Shown here piece by piece: positions 1-7,918 of a stretch of DNA of 64,000 nt. The notes below the pieces were generated by a model. That model was not told where the DNA came from, did no database searches, and saw only the letters and a program-made list of their open reading frames with translations. Numbering within the stretch: position 1 is the first letter of the stretch; every line of letters starts with the position of its first letter. The position numbers and the translations under genes are program-made. This stretch comes from Roseivirga spongicola (GTDB lineage: Bacteria; Bacteroidota; Bacteroidia; Cytophagales; Cyclobacteriaceae): contig NZ_LRPC01000033.1 of assembly GCF_001592965.1 (NCBI RefSeq), forward strand, positions 1-64,000, given 5' to 3'.

Positions 1-1677
1 CGTAGAACCACAGTTCAGCACCAGCACATCTTGAGGGGTGATGGTAACAGGCGTAGCACTATTCACCATTTTGGTGATGTTCTTAGTAACCACAGTAGGC
101 GCAATGTTGTCTTCTACTGTGATGGTGACAGTGGTTGTCGCAGAATTTCCAGCCTCATCACTACCAGTAAGAGTAGCAGTGTTTGACCCTAAATCGGCAC
201 AACTGAAGGTTAGCTTGTCTAATGATAGCGTTAAGTCACAATTATCGGAAGAACCGTTGTTAACATCTTCCGGAGATACATTGACTTCTCCATTTTCATC
301 TAGATACACTGTAATGTCTTTCCCGATAACGGTAGGGACAATGTTGTCTTCAATTTCAACATTGACGGTGTAGGTTGATGTTCCTGCAGTCCAAGTGATG
401 GTGGTGGTGCCAGGATTTAGAGCAACTCCAGAGAGGTTGGTTCCACTTCCGGTTGTAGCACCAGAAAGTACATATGAGGGAGTTGAGGTACAAGAAGCTG
501 ATGCAACAGGGGTGAATTCATTACCATCTATGATGTATGAGCAATCGTCTAACTCTCTAGTTACGGTACTTCCATTAGGCAGTCCGCCACCTGTTTGAGA
601 ACCAATGCTTCCTGCAAAACCAAACCAGTGGTTTTCGCCTGAAGCTTGCTCCATGGACTGCCCTACAATCTGCCCAGCAATATTATTATGGCTCGCTTTA
701 TTGATGTGAGCCTTAGGTGCTAATAGTGAGCCAATGATAGAACCGTTACCTTGGATTTTTAGGGTTGTGGTGTTAGGAAAGTTGAAAAGAATATACGGTG
801 CGACATGTTCACCTATGCCCCCTGTGTTAAATACGTTCCAGTTAAATGTACCTGGCGCGTCTACATTTACAATTAATATTCTGTTAGCACTTGGTTGATT
901 ATTGTAAGTGAAAACCGATACTTTATTTAAATCGGTTCCTGTAACATTAAGTACATTAACTCCCGTTTGCAGGTTGATTTTGACTTGATTGGGAAGGTTT
1001 ACATTACTAATTGGGTTGCCATTTGGGTTAGTCAAATTAGCATTGTTTGCCATTTGACTAATGGTATGAGCGCTAGCTTCAAACTGAGCGAAGGCAGCAT
1101 TGAAGTCTATAAGGTTTGCCTCAAAGATGGGATTGTTTTGCGCACTTACACCAAGCTGTTGAGCATTGGCTTGTAAATGAAGCCTCGGTGTACTGTTGTA
1201 GTTATTGTCTTTAGTGATTCTGATCGGAGAGTAAGCCCCGTTCTGGTCTGTATACCATGCCTTTGATCCGTTGGGATTGCCAATTTTAACATAGCCATTA
1301 TTGTTCACCTGCAGAGAGTTGCCGCTTCTATAGTCAACCATTCCGCCAACTACTAGTGTAACTGGCACCCCGCCAACTTTGAAGCTGCCTTTACTGTTAA
1401 CAGATACTTGGTAGCTTCCATCAATTATGAGGTTTCCGCCAAGCGCCACAGCCCCTTCGGTTTCATTATTTTTTAGCTTCAGGTCGTTCTTTACGAAGAC
1501 GTTGAAACCCAACGCTGGATCGAATGGATTAGCAATAGACGCACTAGCTCCTAGGCCAAATAGGTCACAATTGGCAGACTGTGCTTGAGCTTGAATGCTC
1601 AGTGTTGGCAATGCGCAAAGGCATGCAATAGCAAAAATTAGTAGGTGTCTCTTAAACCCACCAATAGGTTGTTTCAT
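1..1677 (-). CDS. Secreted choice-of-anchor A / HYR-like domain protein, partial
   Basis: The minus-strand frame is open from an ATG at 1677 to the window edge (559 codons), so the C-terminus is missing. It starts with a signal peptide (hydrophobic core after KQPIGGFKRH, ending near SIQAQAQ). Residues of about 30-340 match the choice-of-anchor A pattern: FNVFVKNDLKL, EGAVALGGNL, a central helix around AFAQFEASAH, and the block from NWNVFN through GSLLAPKA to HWFGFAG. Then come at least two immunoglobulin-like HYR-type repeats, with VEIEDNIVPTV and VEDNIAPTVV as linkers and paired Cys in NCDL and FSCADLG. Family knowledge points to a large cell-surface or secreted, possibly adhesive protein sorted by a C-terminal signal. 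That C-terminus is outside the window, so the sorting route is inferred. A TATATTTG promoter lies about 145 bases upstream. Confidence 0.85.
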   Translation of the reverse strand, partial: MKQPIGGFKRHLLIFAIACLCALPTLSIQAQAQSANCDLFGLGASASIANPFDPALGFNVFVKNDLKLKNNETEGAVALGGNLIIDGSYQVSVNSKGSFKVGGVPVTLVVGGMVDYRSGNSLQVNNNGYVKIGNPNGSKAWYTDQNGAYSPIRITKDNNYNSTPRLHLQANAQQLGVSAQNNPIFEANLIDFNAAFAQFEASAHTISQMANNANLTNPNGNPISNVNLPNQVKINLQTGVNVLNVTGTDLNKVSVFTYNNQPSANRILIVNVDAPGTFNWNVFNTGGIGEHVAPYILFNFPNTTTLKIQGNGSIIGSLLAPKAHINKASHNNIAGQIVGQSMEQASGENHWFGFAGSIGSQTGGGLPNGSTVTRELDDCSYIIDGNEFTPVASASCTSTPSYVLSGATTGSGTNLSGVALNPGTTTITWTAGTSTYTVNVEIEDNIVPTVIGKDITVYLDENGEVNVSPEDVNNGSSDNCDLTLSLDKLTFSCADLGSNTATLTGSDEAGNSATTTVTITVEDNIAPTVVTKNITKMVNSATPVTITPQDVLVLNCGST

Positions 1678-1821
1678 CACTCTCGTGTTTTGGTCAAAGA
1701 TGTAGTTAGCTTGGATTCACCTAATACTTGCCTCAGATTAAGACTACACCTTGTTAAAGACCACATTTACGTGTGATTCTAGAAACTAGGTTTAGGTGAT
1801 AGGATTTCTGTGAAAGGCATA

Positions 1822-1829
1822 CAAATATA
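1822..1829 (-). promoter_or_regulatory. Putative Bacteroidota -7 promoter element (TATATTTG)
   Basis: On the minus strand the bases read TATATTTG, an exact match to TAnnTTTG. It lies about 145 bases before the ATG of the choice-of-anchor A gene, which would give that gene a fairly long leader. No convincing -33 TTTG was found. Confidence 0.4.
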
Positions 1830-1932
1830 CATAAATATGTATTTCACACACATTTATACGCTGTTTAATTTACCAGAAGGCACTGGTAATCAAGAAGGTT
1901 AAGCAGCTTTGACCTAGCGAGGAGTTGTAAAA

Positions 1933-2214
1933 TTAGAGCTCCAAACAGTTGGTCAGTTTTGTAACCTTTTGCTTACAAGTGTTGGATCCTAATTCCTTAA
2001 GCTTAGCGGCTCTCCATATAAGATTGCCATTTACCTCACTAGTTGTACCTACATCAATGCACATCTTGTGAGTACCTGACAAACCATTCCCAAAACCAAT
2101 CAAGTCCGTGATGAATGCTTTGTGCTTATCGTCTGTCTGAAAACCCGGAACAATGCCACCTGTACTCAAATGAGCGGGGAAGGTTTTTATAGTCGGAGTT
2201 TCAGTTAGTTGCAT
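1933..2214 (-). CDS. Hypothetical small protein (uncertain)
   Basis: ATG-started frame of 93 codons with no recognised domain, no signal peptide and no membrane segment. It has three Cys (KMCIDV, NTCKQK, TNCLEL). It lies 25 bases downstream of the MscS-domain gene on the same strand and could be its operon partner. The frame is open and the composition is protein-like, but I see no family or clear ribosome binding signal, so it may be spurious. It could also be the remnant of a larger gene. Confidence 0.35.
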   Translation of the reverse strand: MQLTETPTIKTFPAHLSTGGIVPGFQTDDKHKAFITDLIGFGNGLSGTHKMCIDVGTTSEVNGNLIWRAAKLKELGSNTCKQKVTKLTNCLEL

Positions 2215-2239
2215 TAAAAAATATATTAAGCCTACCTTA

Positions 2240-2785
2240 CTAGGCTGTCAGTAAATTTCTTTGTGGTGTTTTTTCTGTTTCTAGGCTTATGCCTTTGCTT
2301 GCTAAGTATTCTTTCAATGAAAACTCCGTTTCAGCATCAGCCTCCAAATATTTCTCTATAGTGCACCAAGCTTTAATACCTAACACCACATGTTTATCCT
2401 TAATGCGTTTCGCAAAAACACGTGGAGCTGGAGTTTTTAATAAGCTATTATTCCTGTCTAGATAGTCTCTAATGAATTGCTTCACTAAACTCATATTGTT
2501 AGAAATCTCAATAGAAACATTAACATCTAGGTTGACAATGTTCTTATGACTGAGGTTGTGAAGTTCACCAGTATAGATTAGTGTATTGGCTATTTCAACT
2601 GGTTCGCCATCCATATTTTTTAAAATAGTCTTTTTGTAGCCAGTGTGTTCTACTGAGCCAACTTGACCGTTTATCTCTATAAAGTCTCCTTTTTTAATTG
2701 GGCTGAAAACACGGATGAGTAACCCGCTTATCATGTTGAAAGCAGGGTAGAGTGTTTGTTTGGTTTTTCTTATCAACTGACCCAT
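2240..2785 (-). CDS. Short MscS-type mechanosensitive channel domain protein, N-terminus missing
   Basis: The frame encodes the MscS pore-end helix and cytoplasmic beta domain. AFNMISGLLIRVFSPIKKGD matches the TM3b-to-beta junction, and GQVGSVEHTG plus a LIYTGELHNLS block match the beta-domain core. The normal two to three N-terminal membrane helices are absent. An in-frame TAA lies at 2822-2824, just before a possible TTG start at 2818. I chose the ATG at 2785 (181 residues). Upstream there are only about 150 bases before the VOC gene, too few for the missing helices. It is either a minimal soluble or single-helix relative or the surviving 3' part of a broken channel gene. Confidence 0.65.
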   Translation of the reverse strand: MGQLIRKTKQTLYPAFNMISGLLIRVFSPIKKGDFIEINGQVGSVEHTGYKKTILKNMDGEPVEIANTLIYTGELHNLSHKNIVNLDVNVSIEISNNMSLVKQFIRDYLDRNNSLLKTPAPRVFAKRIKDKHVVLGIKAWCTIEKYLEADAETEFSLKEYLASKGISLETEKTPQRNLLTA

Positions 2786-2937
2786 AGTTGTTAGATTGAT
2801 TTGGGTGTTGAACCCCAATCCTTATACCAACTACGTGTTTTACCTATTTGACCCTACCAACGGCAGAAAAAAATATTTGAAATACATAAAATTATTCCCG
2901 AAGTGGGAAATGAGTCCTGATGTTGGAGACCCAATTG

Positions 2938-3276
2938 CTAGTGCTGGTCCATCAAGATTTGATTGCCATCGGGATCTTTCAGCATGATGTAGGCTAGGCC
3001 AGTATTGGTTTCATCACATTCATTATCAATTTGGACACCTTCGACTTTTAGCGATTTTTGAATGGACCTGACATTAGGAGGGTTGAAGGTGATGACATTT
3101 TCAGGGAACATATCTTGAAACAGACCAATCTGGGTTTCTCCATTTTTAAGCATCAACCATTTTTGGTCAATTCCCCCACAATCGGGTACTGGTTCGAATC
3201 CTAATTTTTGATAAAAAGCAAGAGAAGCGGAAATGTCTTTAACCGCTAAAGCGAGGTAGTTTTGGCCTAAGTTCAT
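2938..3276 (-). CDS. VOC (glyoxalase/bleomycin-resistance fold) family protein
   Basis: This 112-residue protein has the single-module vicinal oxygen chelate pattern. It starts with NYLALAVKDISASLAFYQKLGF and ends with a strand ending in MLKDPDGNQILMDQ. Members are metal-dependent dioxygenases, isomerases or drug-binding proteins. The substrate cannot be told from sequence. It sits 45 bases downstream of the RidA gene on the same strand and may be co-transcribed with the RidA-GNAT-PepP group. Confidence 0.85.
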   Translation of the reverse strand: MNLGQNYLALAVKDISASLAFYQKLGFEPVPDCGGIDQKWLMLKNGETQIGLFQDMFPENVITFNPPNVRSIQKSLKVEGVQIDNECDETNTGLAYIMLKDPDGNQILMDQH

Positions 3277-3321
3277 GATGGGTAGTTGAAAGTGACATCA
3301 TGAATATAGTTAATAGCTATT

Positions 3322-3735
3322 TTAAATTGTGGCTATGCACTTCAATTCAATGGCAATGGGAGTTGGTAGGGAGCTGATTTCGACTGTGGTTCTACAGGGT
3401 TGATTGTCTTTGAAATATTCAGCATAGATTTTATTGTAGGTGGGGAAGTCGTCTTTCATATTGGTAAGAAAAACGGTTACATCTATCAGTTTATCCCAGC
3501 TACTGCCAGAGGCTTCAAGAATTAGTCGGACATTCTTGAAAACTGAGTGGCATTGTTCGGCAATGTCGTAGGAGATGATTTCTCCGTTTTCAGAAAGCTC
3601 AACGCCAGGGATTTTCTTTGTACCTTTTTCTCTAGGCCCTACCCCGGAAAGGAAAAGCAGATTGCCTACTTTTCTAGAGTGTGGATAGAGTCCAACTGGT
3701 TCTGGGGCCTCATTGCTGTTAAATGCTTCACTCAT
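3322..3735 (-). CDS. RidA family protein, aminomuconate-deaminase-like
   Basis: 137 residues with the YjgF/YER057c/UK114 fold. GLYPHSRKVGNLLFLSG is the N-terminal block. The conserved arginine of the active cleft is in PCRTTVEISSLP, followed by a terminal IELKC strand. RidA proteins hydrolyse reactive enamine/imine intermediates. The NEAPEPVGLYPHSRKVG opening resembles 2-aminomuconate deaminases of kynurenine breakdown more than housekeeping RidA, but no other pathway gene is present. It overlaps the end of the GNAT gene by four bases (ATGA), which indicates translational coupling. Confidence 0.87.
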   Translation of the reverse strand: MSEAFNSNEAPEPVGLYPHSRKVGNLLFLSGVGPREKGTKKIPGVELSENGEIISYDIAEQCHSVFKNVRLILEASGSSWDKLIDVTVFLTNMKDDFPTYNKIYAEYFKDNQPCRTTVEISSLPTPIAIELKCIATI

Positions 3736-4166
3736 TTCAAATCCTTTATCAGTTCAATACGATAGTTTTCTATCTCGTCTTTCGGTTTTACATTGTATAT
3801 CTGAAAACCATTATTGATGGCAAAAGTGAGCATAGCCTTGTGTCGGTTCAAGGTTTTAAAGCGAATGGCACTGAAACCATTTTCCAGTGCCCACTTTTCT
3901 TGAAAGTCTGCCATTTTCTTAGCCAGACCCATTTTTCTATATTTTGGAATTACCCCGCCCAGCCAACTGTATAGGGTGCCATCTTCAAACCTATCGTAGG
4001 CTATTTTGCAGCCCACAGGTTTTTCTTCTACCCATGCTATGGCGATGAGCTTCGGTTTATTGGCCATTCTTTCCACATAATGATCGGTAGAAAGCAATGG
4101 GTCAAACTCGGGTAGTCCTCTTAGAACTTCCAAAGCTTCAGAAAAACTACCCTCGCGAATTTCCAT
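3732..4166 (-). CDS. GNAT family N-acetyltransferase
   Basis: 144 residues. The acetyl-CoA binding motif A is visible as GGVIPKYRKMGLAKKMADFQ, which fits the V-x-P-x-x-R/K-x-x-G-x-A loop. The N-terminus has the usual substrate region (EALEVLRGLPEFD), and the C-terminal strand reads NNGFQIYNVKP. It would transfer acetyl from acetyl-CoA to an amine on an unknown acceptor. It sits two bases downstream of pepP and overlaps the RidA start, so all three are probably one transcript. Confidence 0.85.
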   Translation of the reverse strand: MEIREGSFSEALEVLRGLPEFDPLLSTDHYVERMANKPKLIAIAWVEEKPVGCKIAYDRFEDGTLYSWLGGVIPKYRKMGLAKKMADFQEKWALENGFSAIRFKTLNRHKAMLTFAINNGFQIYNVKPKDEIENYRIELIKDLK

Positions 4167-4168
4167 TT

Positions 4169-5458
4169 TTATGAATTCATGATTTCTTCAATCTCCTCAG
4201 CCTCAATAGGAATGTTCCTCATCAGGTTGAAGTGACCGTCTTCAGTAATTTGGATGTCATCTTCCAAACGAATACCAATCCCTTCATTAGGAATGTAAAT
4301 GCCTGGTTCAATGGTGAACACCATGCCTGGTTTGAATTCGGTGTAAATACTGGCAACATCGTGAACATCTAGCCCTATGTGGTGTGAAGTTCCGTGCATA
4401 AAGTACTTCTTGTAGGCAGGCCAGTTAGGGTCTTCGTTCTTAACATCTGTTTGATCTAATAAACCAAGCCCTATTAATTCGCTAGTCATAATTTTACCAA
4501 CCTCTTTATGGTATTCAGGAATACTATTTCCTGGAGTGAGAATGGCATTTGCCTCGTTTTTCACTCTTAAAACCGCATCGTAAACTTCTCTTTGTCTTTT
4601 GGTGAATCGGCCATTAACCGGAATGGTACGGGTCATGTCTGCATTGTAGTTGGCGTATTCGGCCCCAACATCAAGAAGCATTAAATCACCATCTTTCAAC
4701 TGAGCTTTGTTTTCGATGTAATGAAGTACGCAAGCATTACCGCCACCAGCTATAATTGGGGTGTAAGCAAAGCCTTTAGATTTATTTCTGATGAATTCAT
4801 GTAAGAATTCTGCCTCAACTTCGTATTCCCAAGTGCCAGGTTTAGTGAATTTCAGAACTCTTCTGAAGGCTTTTTCAGTTATGTTACAAGCCTCTTGCAT
4901 CAACTCAATTTCCCTAGGCTCCTTAACTGTCCGCAGGTCATAAATTTCAGGTGCGAGACGCTCATACTCATAATTAGGATAAGTATTTCGGATCCATTTA
5001 CTGAAGCGGTCGCTGCGAGTTTCTACTTCTGTTGAATTTCTGATGTGCTCATTGTGATAAAGGTAAATATGCTCACATTCAGCCAAGATAGTCTTGAGGG
5101 TTAGCTCAAATTTATCGTTCCAAAGAATGGTCTGAACACCTGAAGTTTCTTGGGCTTCTTCTTCGGTGTACTTGTGGCCTTCCCACACCGCAATATGTTC
5201 ATTGGTTTCACGAAGGAAAAGCACCTCCTTAAATCTATCGTCTGGGAAGTCGGGGGCTATGATTAGGGTAGATTCTTCCTGATCAATACCTGAAAGATAA
5301 AGCATGTTGCTATTCTGTCTGAATGCCATGGTGCCATCTGCATTAGTTGGCATAATATCGTTAGAGCAGACAATTACAGCCGAGTTTGGCTTTAGTCTGG
5401 CTTTCAGTTTTTCCCTGTTTTTAATGAAAAGGTCTTTACCGATGTGTTCGTATCTCAT
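4169..5458 (-). CDS. pepP: Xaa-Pro aminopeptidase (aminopeptidase P, M24B)
   Basis: The enzyme removes the N-terminal residue from peptides with proline in position two. The C-terminal pita-bread domain shows all five metal ligands of M24 enzymes: Asp in LLDVGAEY, Asp in NADMTRTIP, His in HGTSHHIGLDVHD, Glu in TIEPGIYI and Glu in GIRLEDDI. The N-terminal domain (about residues 1-170) is the AMP_N type, with NSNMLYLSGID. A longer reading to 5530 exists, but MRYEHIGKDLF at 5458 is the natural family start and gives 429 residues. No signal peptide is present, so it is cytoplasmic. It is the first gene of a PepP-GNAT-RidA operon. Confidence 0.95.
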   Translation of the reverse strand: MRYEHIGKDLFIKNREKLKARLKPNSAVIVCSNDIMPTNADGTMAFRQNSNMLYLSGIDQEESTLIIAPDFPDDRFKEVLFLRETNEHIAVWEGHKYTEEEAQETSGVQTILWNDKFELTLKTILAECEHIYLYHNEHIRNSTEVETRSDRFSKWIRNTYPNYEYERLAPEIYDLRTVKEPREIELMQEACNITEKAFRRVLKFTKPGTWEYEVEAEFLHEFIRNKSKGFAYTPIIAGGGNACVLHYIENKAQLKDGDLMLLDVGAEYANYNADMTRTIPVNGRFTKRQREVYDAVLRVKNEANAILTPGNSIPEYHKEVGKIMTSELIGLGLLDQTDVKNEDPNWPAYKKYFMHGTSHHIGLDVHDVASIYTEFKPGMVFTIEPGIYIPNEGIGIRLEDDIQITEDGHFNLMRNIPIEAEEIEEIMNS

Positions 5459-5619
5459 AAGCTCATTTTCGTTTGTAGCGAAGTAAACAGGAAACAATGA
5501 GAAATTAAAGGGAAGTGTGATGAGACTCAACTAAGAACTAAATTCTTCATTCATTCATCGGTTAACGATTTTTTTAGTTGTGGTCTAGATTGACTAATTT
5601 GAAACGTCAATAGATATGC

Positions 5620-6735
5620 ATGAACTCATCCAATTTGATCAAAACTCTATGCGTCCTTATTGCGCTGACATCCCTCTCATGTACTAGAGGCCAAAGGGAA
5701 GTTAAAATCGAAATATCTTTAGAAGCTCTTGAAGTAGAAGGTAGGTTGCTTAATGCTGAGGCTCTGGATATTTCTGAAGAGCATTTAATGATGGCGTTTA
5801 ACCTGTTGGTTGTTGGAGACAAGCTGGTTATTTGTAAGCCTTTTGCTCAGCCAAATTATTTTGAGGTCTACAATGTTAAATCGTTAGAATACCTTGGTGG
5901 CTTCATTAAGCAAGGTGGTGGTCCTGGAGAGTTTGCTGGAGTTTTAAGATCAACAATAGCTTCTCAAAAGGAACACAGGGTCGGGTTTATTGCCAAGGAT
6001 ATGGGGCGAAGTTATTATGAGTTCGATATTGACTCTGCATTGAAGGAACAAGGATACCTTACGAAAGAAATAGCTGAACTTGATGTGTTCGGGTTGAATA
6101 GAACGGAGAGGAACAATCAAGGTGAGTTTGTTTCATTAAGTCTTAGTTCTCCAAATCGGATAGTGGTTTTTGATCGAGAGGGACAAAATCCGAGAGGGTA
6201 TTTCAAATATCCTTTTCAAGACGAACAGTCCGAACTTAGAACAGAAGCTTTTGGAATGGCTTATCAAGCATTCACGGTTAGAAATTTCAGTGATAATAGG
6301 CTTGGTGTTTTTACCATGAATATGCCAAACTGGGATATCATATCATTCAATCAGCCAGAACCTGAGTTAGTGGCTTCACATCATTTAGGAATGGGACAGT
6401 TTAAAGACTTATCTGAAATTAAAGAGAAGAGCAGAACCTACGGTGTGGCTTATTCATCTCAGAATAAGGAAGGATTTTTAGATGTGACGGCCAATGATGA
6501 ATATATCTATGCTCTGTATTCTGGAAAGAACTTTGAGGGCCATGGTGATGATAAGGATTTTTCTAAAAAAGTAGTTGTTCTAAACTGGGAGGGAGAAATA
6601 GTGGATAGGTTGCTTTTGGAGTATGACACTAAGATTATTTCTGTAGACCAAGAGGGGCGCTACCTATATTCAATAGTTGAACAACTCAATAAAATTGAAG
6701 TAGTACGCTACAACCTGAAATCAGTAATCGACTAG
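5620..6735 (+). CDS. BF3164-like six-bladed beta-propeller lipoprotein
   Basis: 371 residues starting with a lipoprotein signal, with the lipid-modified Cys in ALTSLSC (about residue 21). The mature part resembles BF3164/TolB-like propeller lipoproteins of Bacteroidota: GGFIKQGGGPGEF is the typical G-x-GPGEF turn after the first blade. The role of this family is not established. It is assumed to sit at the outer membrane or periplasm. It converges on and overlaps the family 9 glycosyltransferase gene by 15 bases. The window has a second member at 39620-40825. Confidence 0.8.
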   Translation: MNSSNLIKTLCVLIALTSLSCTRGQREVKIEISLEALEVEGRLLNAEALDISEEHLMMAFNLLVVGDKLVICKPFAQPNYFEVYNVKSLEYLGGFIKQGGGPGEFAGVLRSTIASQKEHRVGFIAKDMGRSYYEFDIDSALKEQGYLTKEIAELDVFGLNRTERNNQGEFVSLSLSSPNRIVVFDREGQNPRGYFKYPFQDEQSELRTEAFGMAYQAFTVRNFSDNRLGVFTMNMPNWDIISFNQPEPELVASHHLGMGQFKDLSEIKEKSRTYGVAYSSQNKEGFLDVTANDEYIYALYSGKNFEGHGDDKDFSKKVVVLNWEGEIVDRLLLEYDTKIISVDQEGRYLYSIVEQLNKIEVVRYNLKSVID

Positions 6736-7722
6736 TTTTAGAAGTTGGTTTTTCTCAATCTCAAGCCCACACTTAAAGTGCCCTTTTGGGCAAGCCTTTT
6801 TACCATGTAATCCGCAAGGCCTACAGGCCAAAGGTTTTTGAATTTGAATAACTCTTGAATCATCCGAAAGCGGTCCAAAGCCAAATTCTGGAATAGTAGA
6901 ACAGAAAATCGCAGCGGTCGGAGCGTTCATGGCACTGGCTAAATGCATTGGAGCGCTGTCATTCACGTAGTTCATTTGGGCATCGTGCATTAAGGCTGCA
7001 GATTCCAAAAGGCTAAGTTTTCCGCAAAGGTTATGAGCATTCGAGTTGCCACTTTTTTCTATAATTTCATCGCAAAGAGCCTTGTCTGTTGGTGCGCCAA
7101 GCGCATAAATGAGACCATCGAACTTGGTTTCTGCCAAAAACTCAATCCACTTTTCCTTTGGGTATTGTTTAGTAAACCAAACAGATGCAGGAGCAAAACA
7201 GATAAACTGATCTGTTTTTAGTTTCCTTGCTTTATCAAAATCTTCTGCAGATGGATAAAGCTTTGGCTTTGCCGGATGCTCATCGGTAAACTCAGCTATT
7301 AGATTATGATTGCGTTCTATCTCGTGGCTTCTATTATTGATCAGATGAAGTACTTTTTTATTGAAAGCCCAGCTGAATGGGTTCTTGTCAAACCCTACTT
7401 TGATTTTAGCCCTTGAGAAAGCGGTAAGAAAGCCAGAATTGGCAAAGCGCTGAATGTTTACTACTAAATCATACTGTTCAGAGCGAATGGCTTTCAGCAA
7501 CTTCAGTAGGTTTTTATACTTGCCTGCTTTCTTGTCCCAGACCAGTGTTTGGTTCAAGAAAGGATGGTTTTTTACCAAGCCTTCGTTCCCCTTTCTAACC
7601 AAAAAGTCGAGTTGAGCTTGCGGATAATACTGATGAAGTTTTTCTAAAACTCCAGTGGCTAAAATTACATCACCAATAAAAGCGGTTTGAATAACCAGTA
7701 TTTTCTGAAAGGGCTTAGTCAT
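6721..7722 (-). CDS. Glycosyltransferase family 9 (heptosyltransferase-like)
   Basis: 333 residues. The N-terminus has KILVIQTAFIGDVILATGVL, the family 9 signature, and the C-terminal half has the nucleotide-sugar site around NDSAPMHLASAMNAPTAAIF. The end carries a Cys-rich block (CRPCGLHGKKACP) common in Bacteroidota members. These enzymes add heptose or a similar sugar to the LPS core at the inner membrane. The hldD gene at 60589-61554 makes the matching ADP-heptose donor, which supports but does not prove the substrate. A TATCTTTG promoter lies eight bases before the ATG. Confidence 0.92.
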   Translation of the reverse strand: MTKPFQKILVIQTAFIGDVILATGVLEKLHQYYPQAQLDFLVRKGNEGLVKNHPFLNQTLVWDKKAGKYKNLLKLLKAIRSEQYDLVVNIQRFANSGFLTAFSRAKIKVGFDKNPFSWAFNKKVLHLINNRSHEIERNHNLIAEFTDEHPAKPKLYPSAEDFDKARKLKTDQFICFAPASVWFTKQYPKEKWIEFLAETKFDGLIYALGAPTDKALCDEIIEKSGNSNAHNLCGKLSLLESAALMHDAQMNYVNDSAPMHLASAMNAPTAAIFCSTIPEFGFGPLSDDSRVIQIQKPLACRPCGLHGKKACPKGHFKCGLEIEKNQLLKLVDY

Positions 7723-7730
7723 AGGGCCAG

Positions 7731-7738
7731 CAAAGATA
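7731..7738 (-). promoter_or_regulatory. Putative -7 promoter element (TATCTTTG)
   Basis: Exact TAnnTTTG match on the minus strand, ending eight bases before the glycosyltransferase ATG, so the transcript would have almost no leader. Confidence 0.6.
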
Positions 7739-7755
7739 TAGGAATCAGTTTACAT

Positions 7756-7833
7756 CGTCATTCTAATACAAATGCGAATCTGTCCGTTTGATATGGAGAT
7801 TCCTCCCGATAGCTATCGGGACGGGAATGACAG
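7756..7833. repeat. 78-base palindromic repeat element (MITE/REP-like), copy 1
   Basis: The element starts CGTCATTC and ends GAATGACAG. It contains a perfect inner palindrome TCCCGATAGCTATCGGGA. A same-length relative lies at 44060-44137 and a half-copy in the other orientation at 14598-14635. It sits between two divergently transcribed genes. Confidence 0.7.
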
Positions 7834-7892
7834 TAGGAGGAAGGGGAAGATATCTTACATGTAAAGTGTTCTTATTCTGCTCAATAAAGCCT

Positions 7893-7900
7893 TAACTTTG
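7893..7900 (+). promoter_or_regulatory. Putative -7 promoter element (TAACTTTG)
   Basis: Exact TAnnTTTG match ending 18 bases before the ATG at 7919. It probably drives the M16 peptidase, O-methyltransferase and MltD-like gene set. Confidence 0.6.
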
Positions 7901-7918
7901 CCCGTTCGAAGGAAGGCG

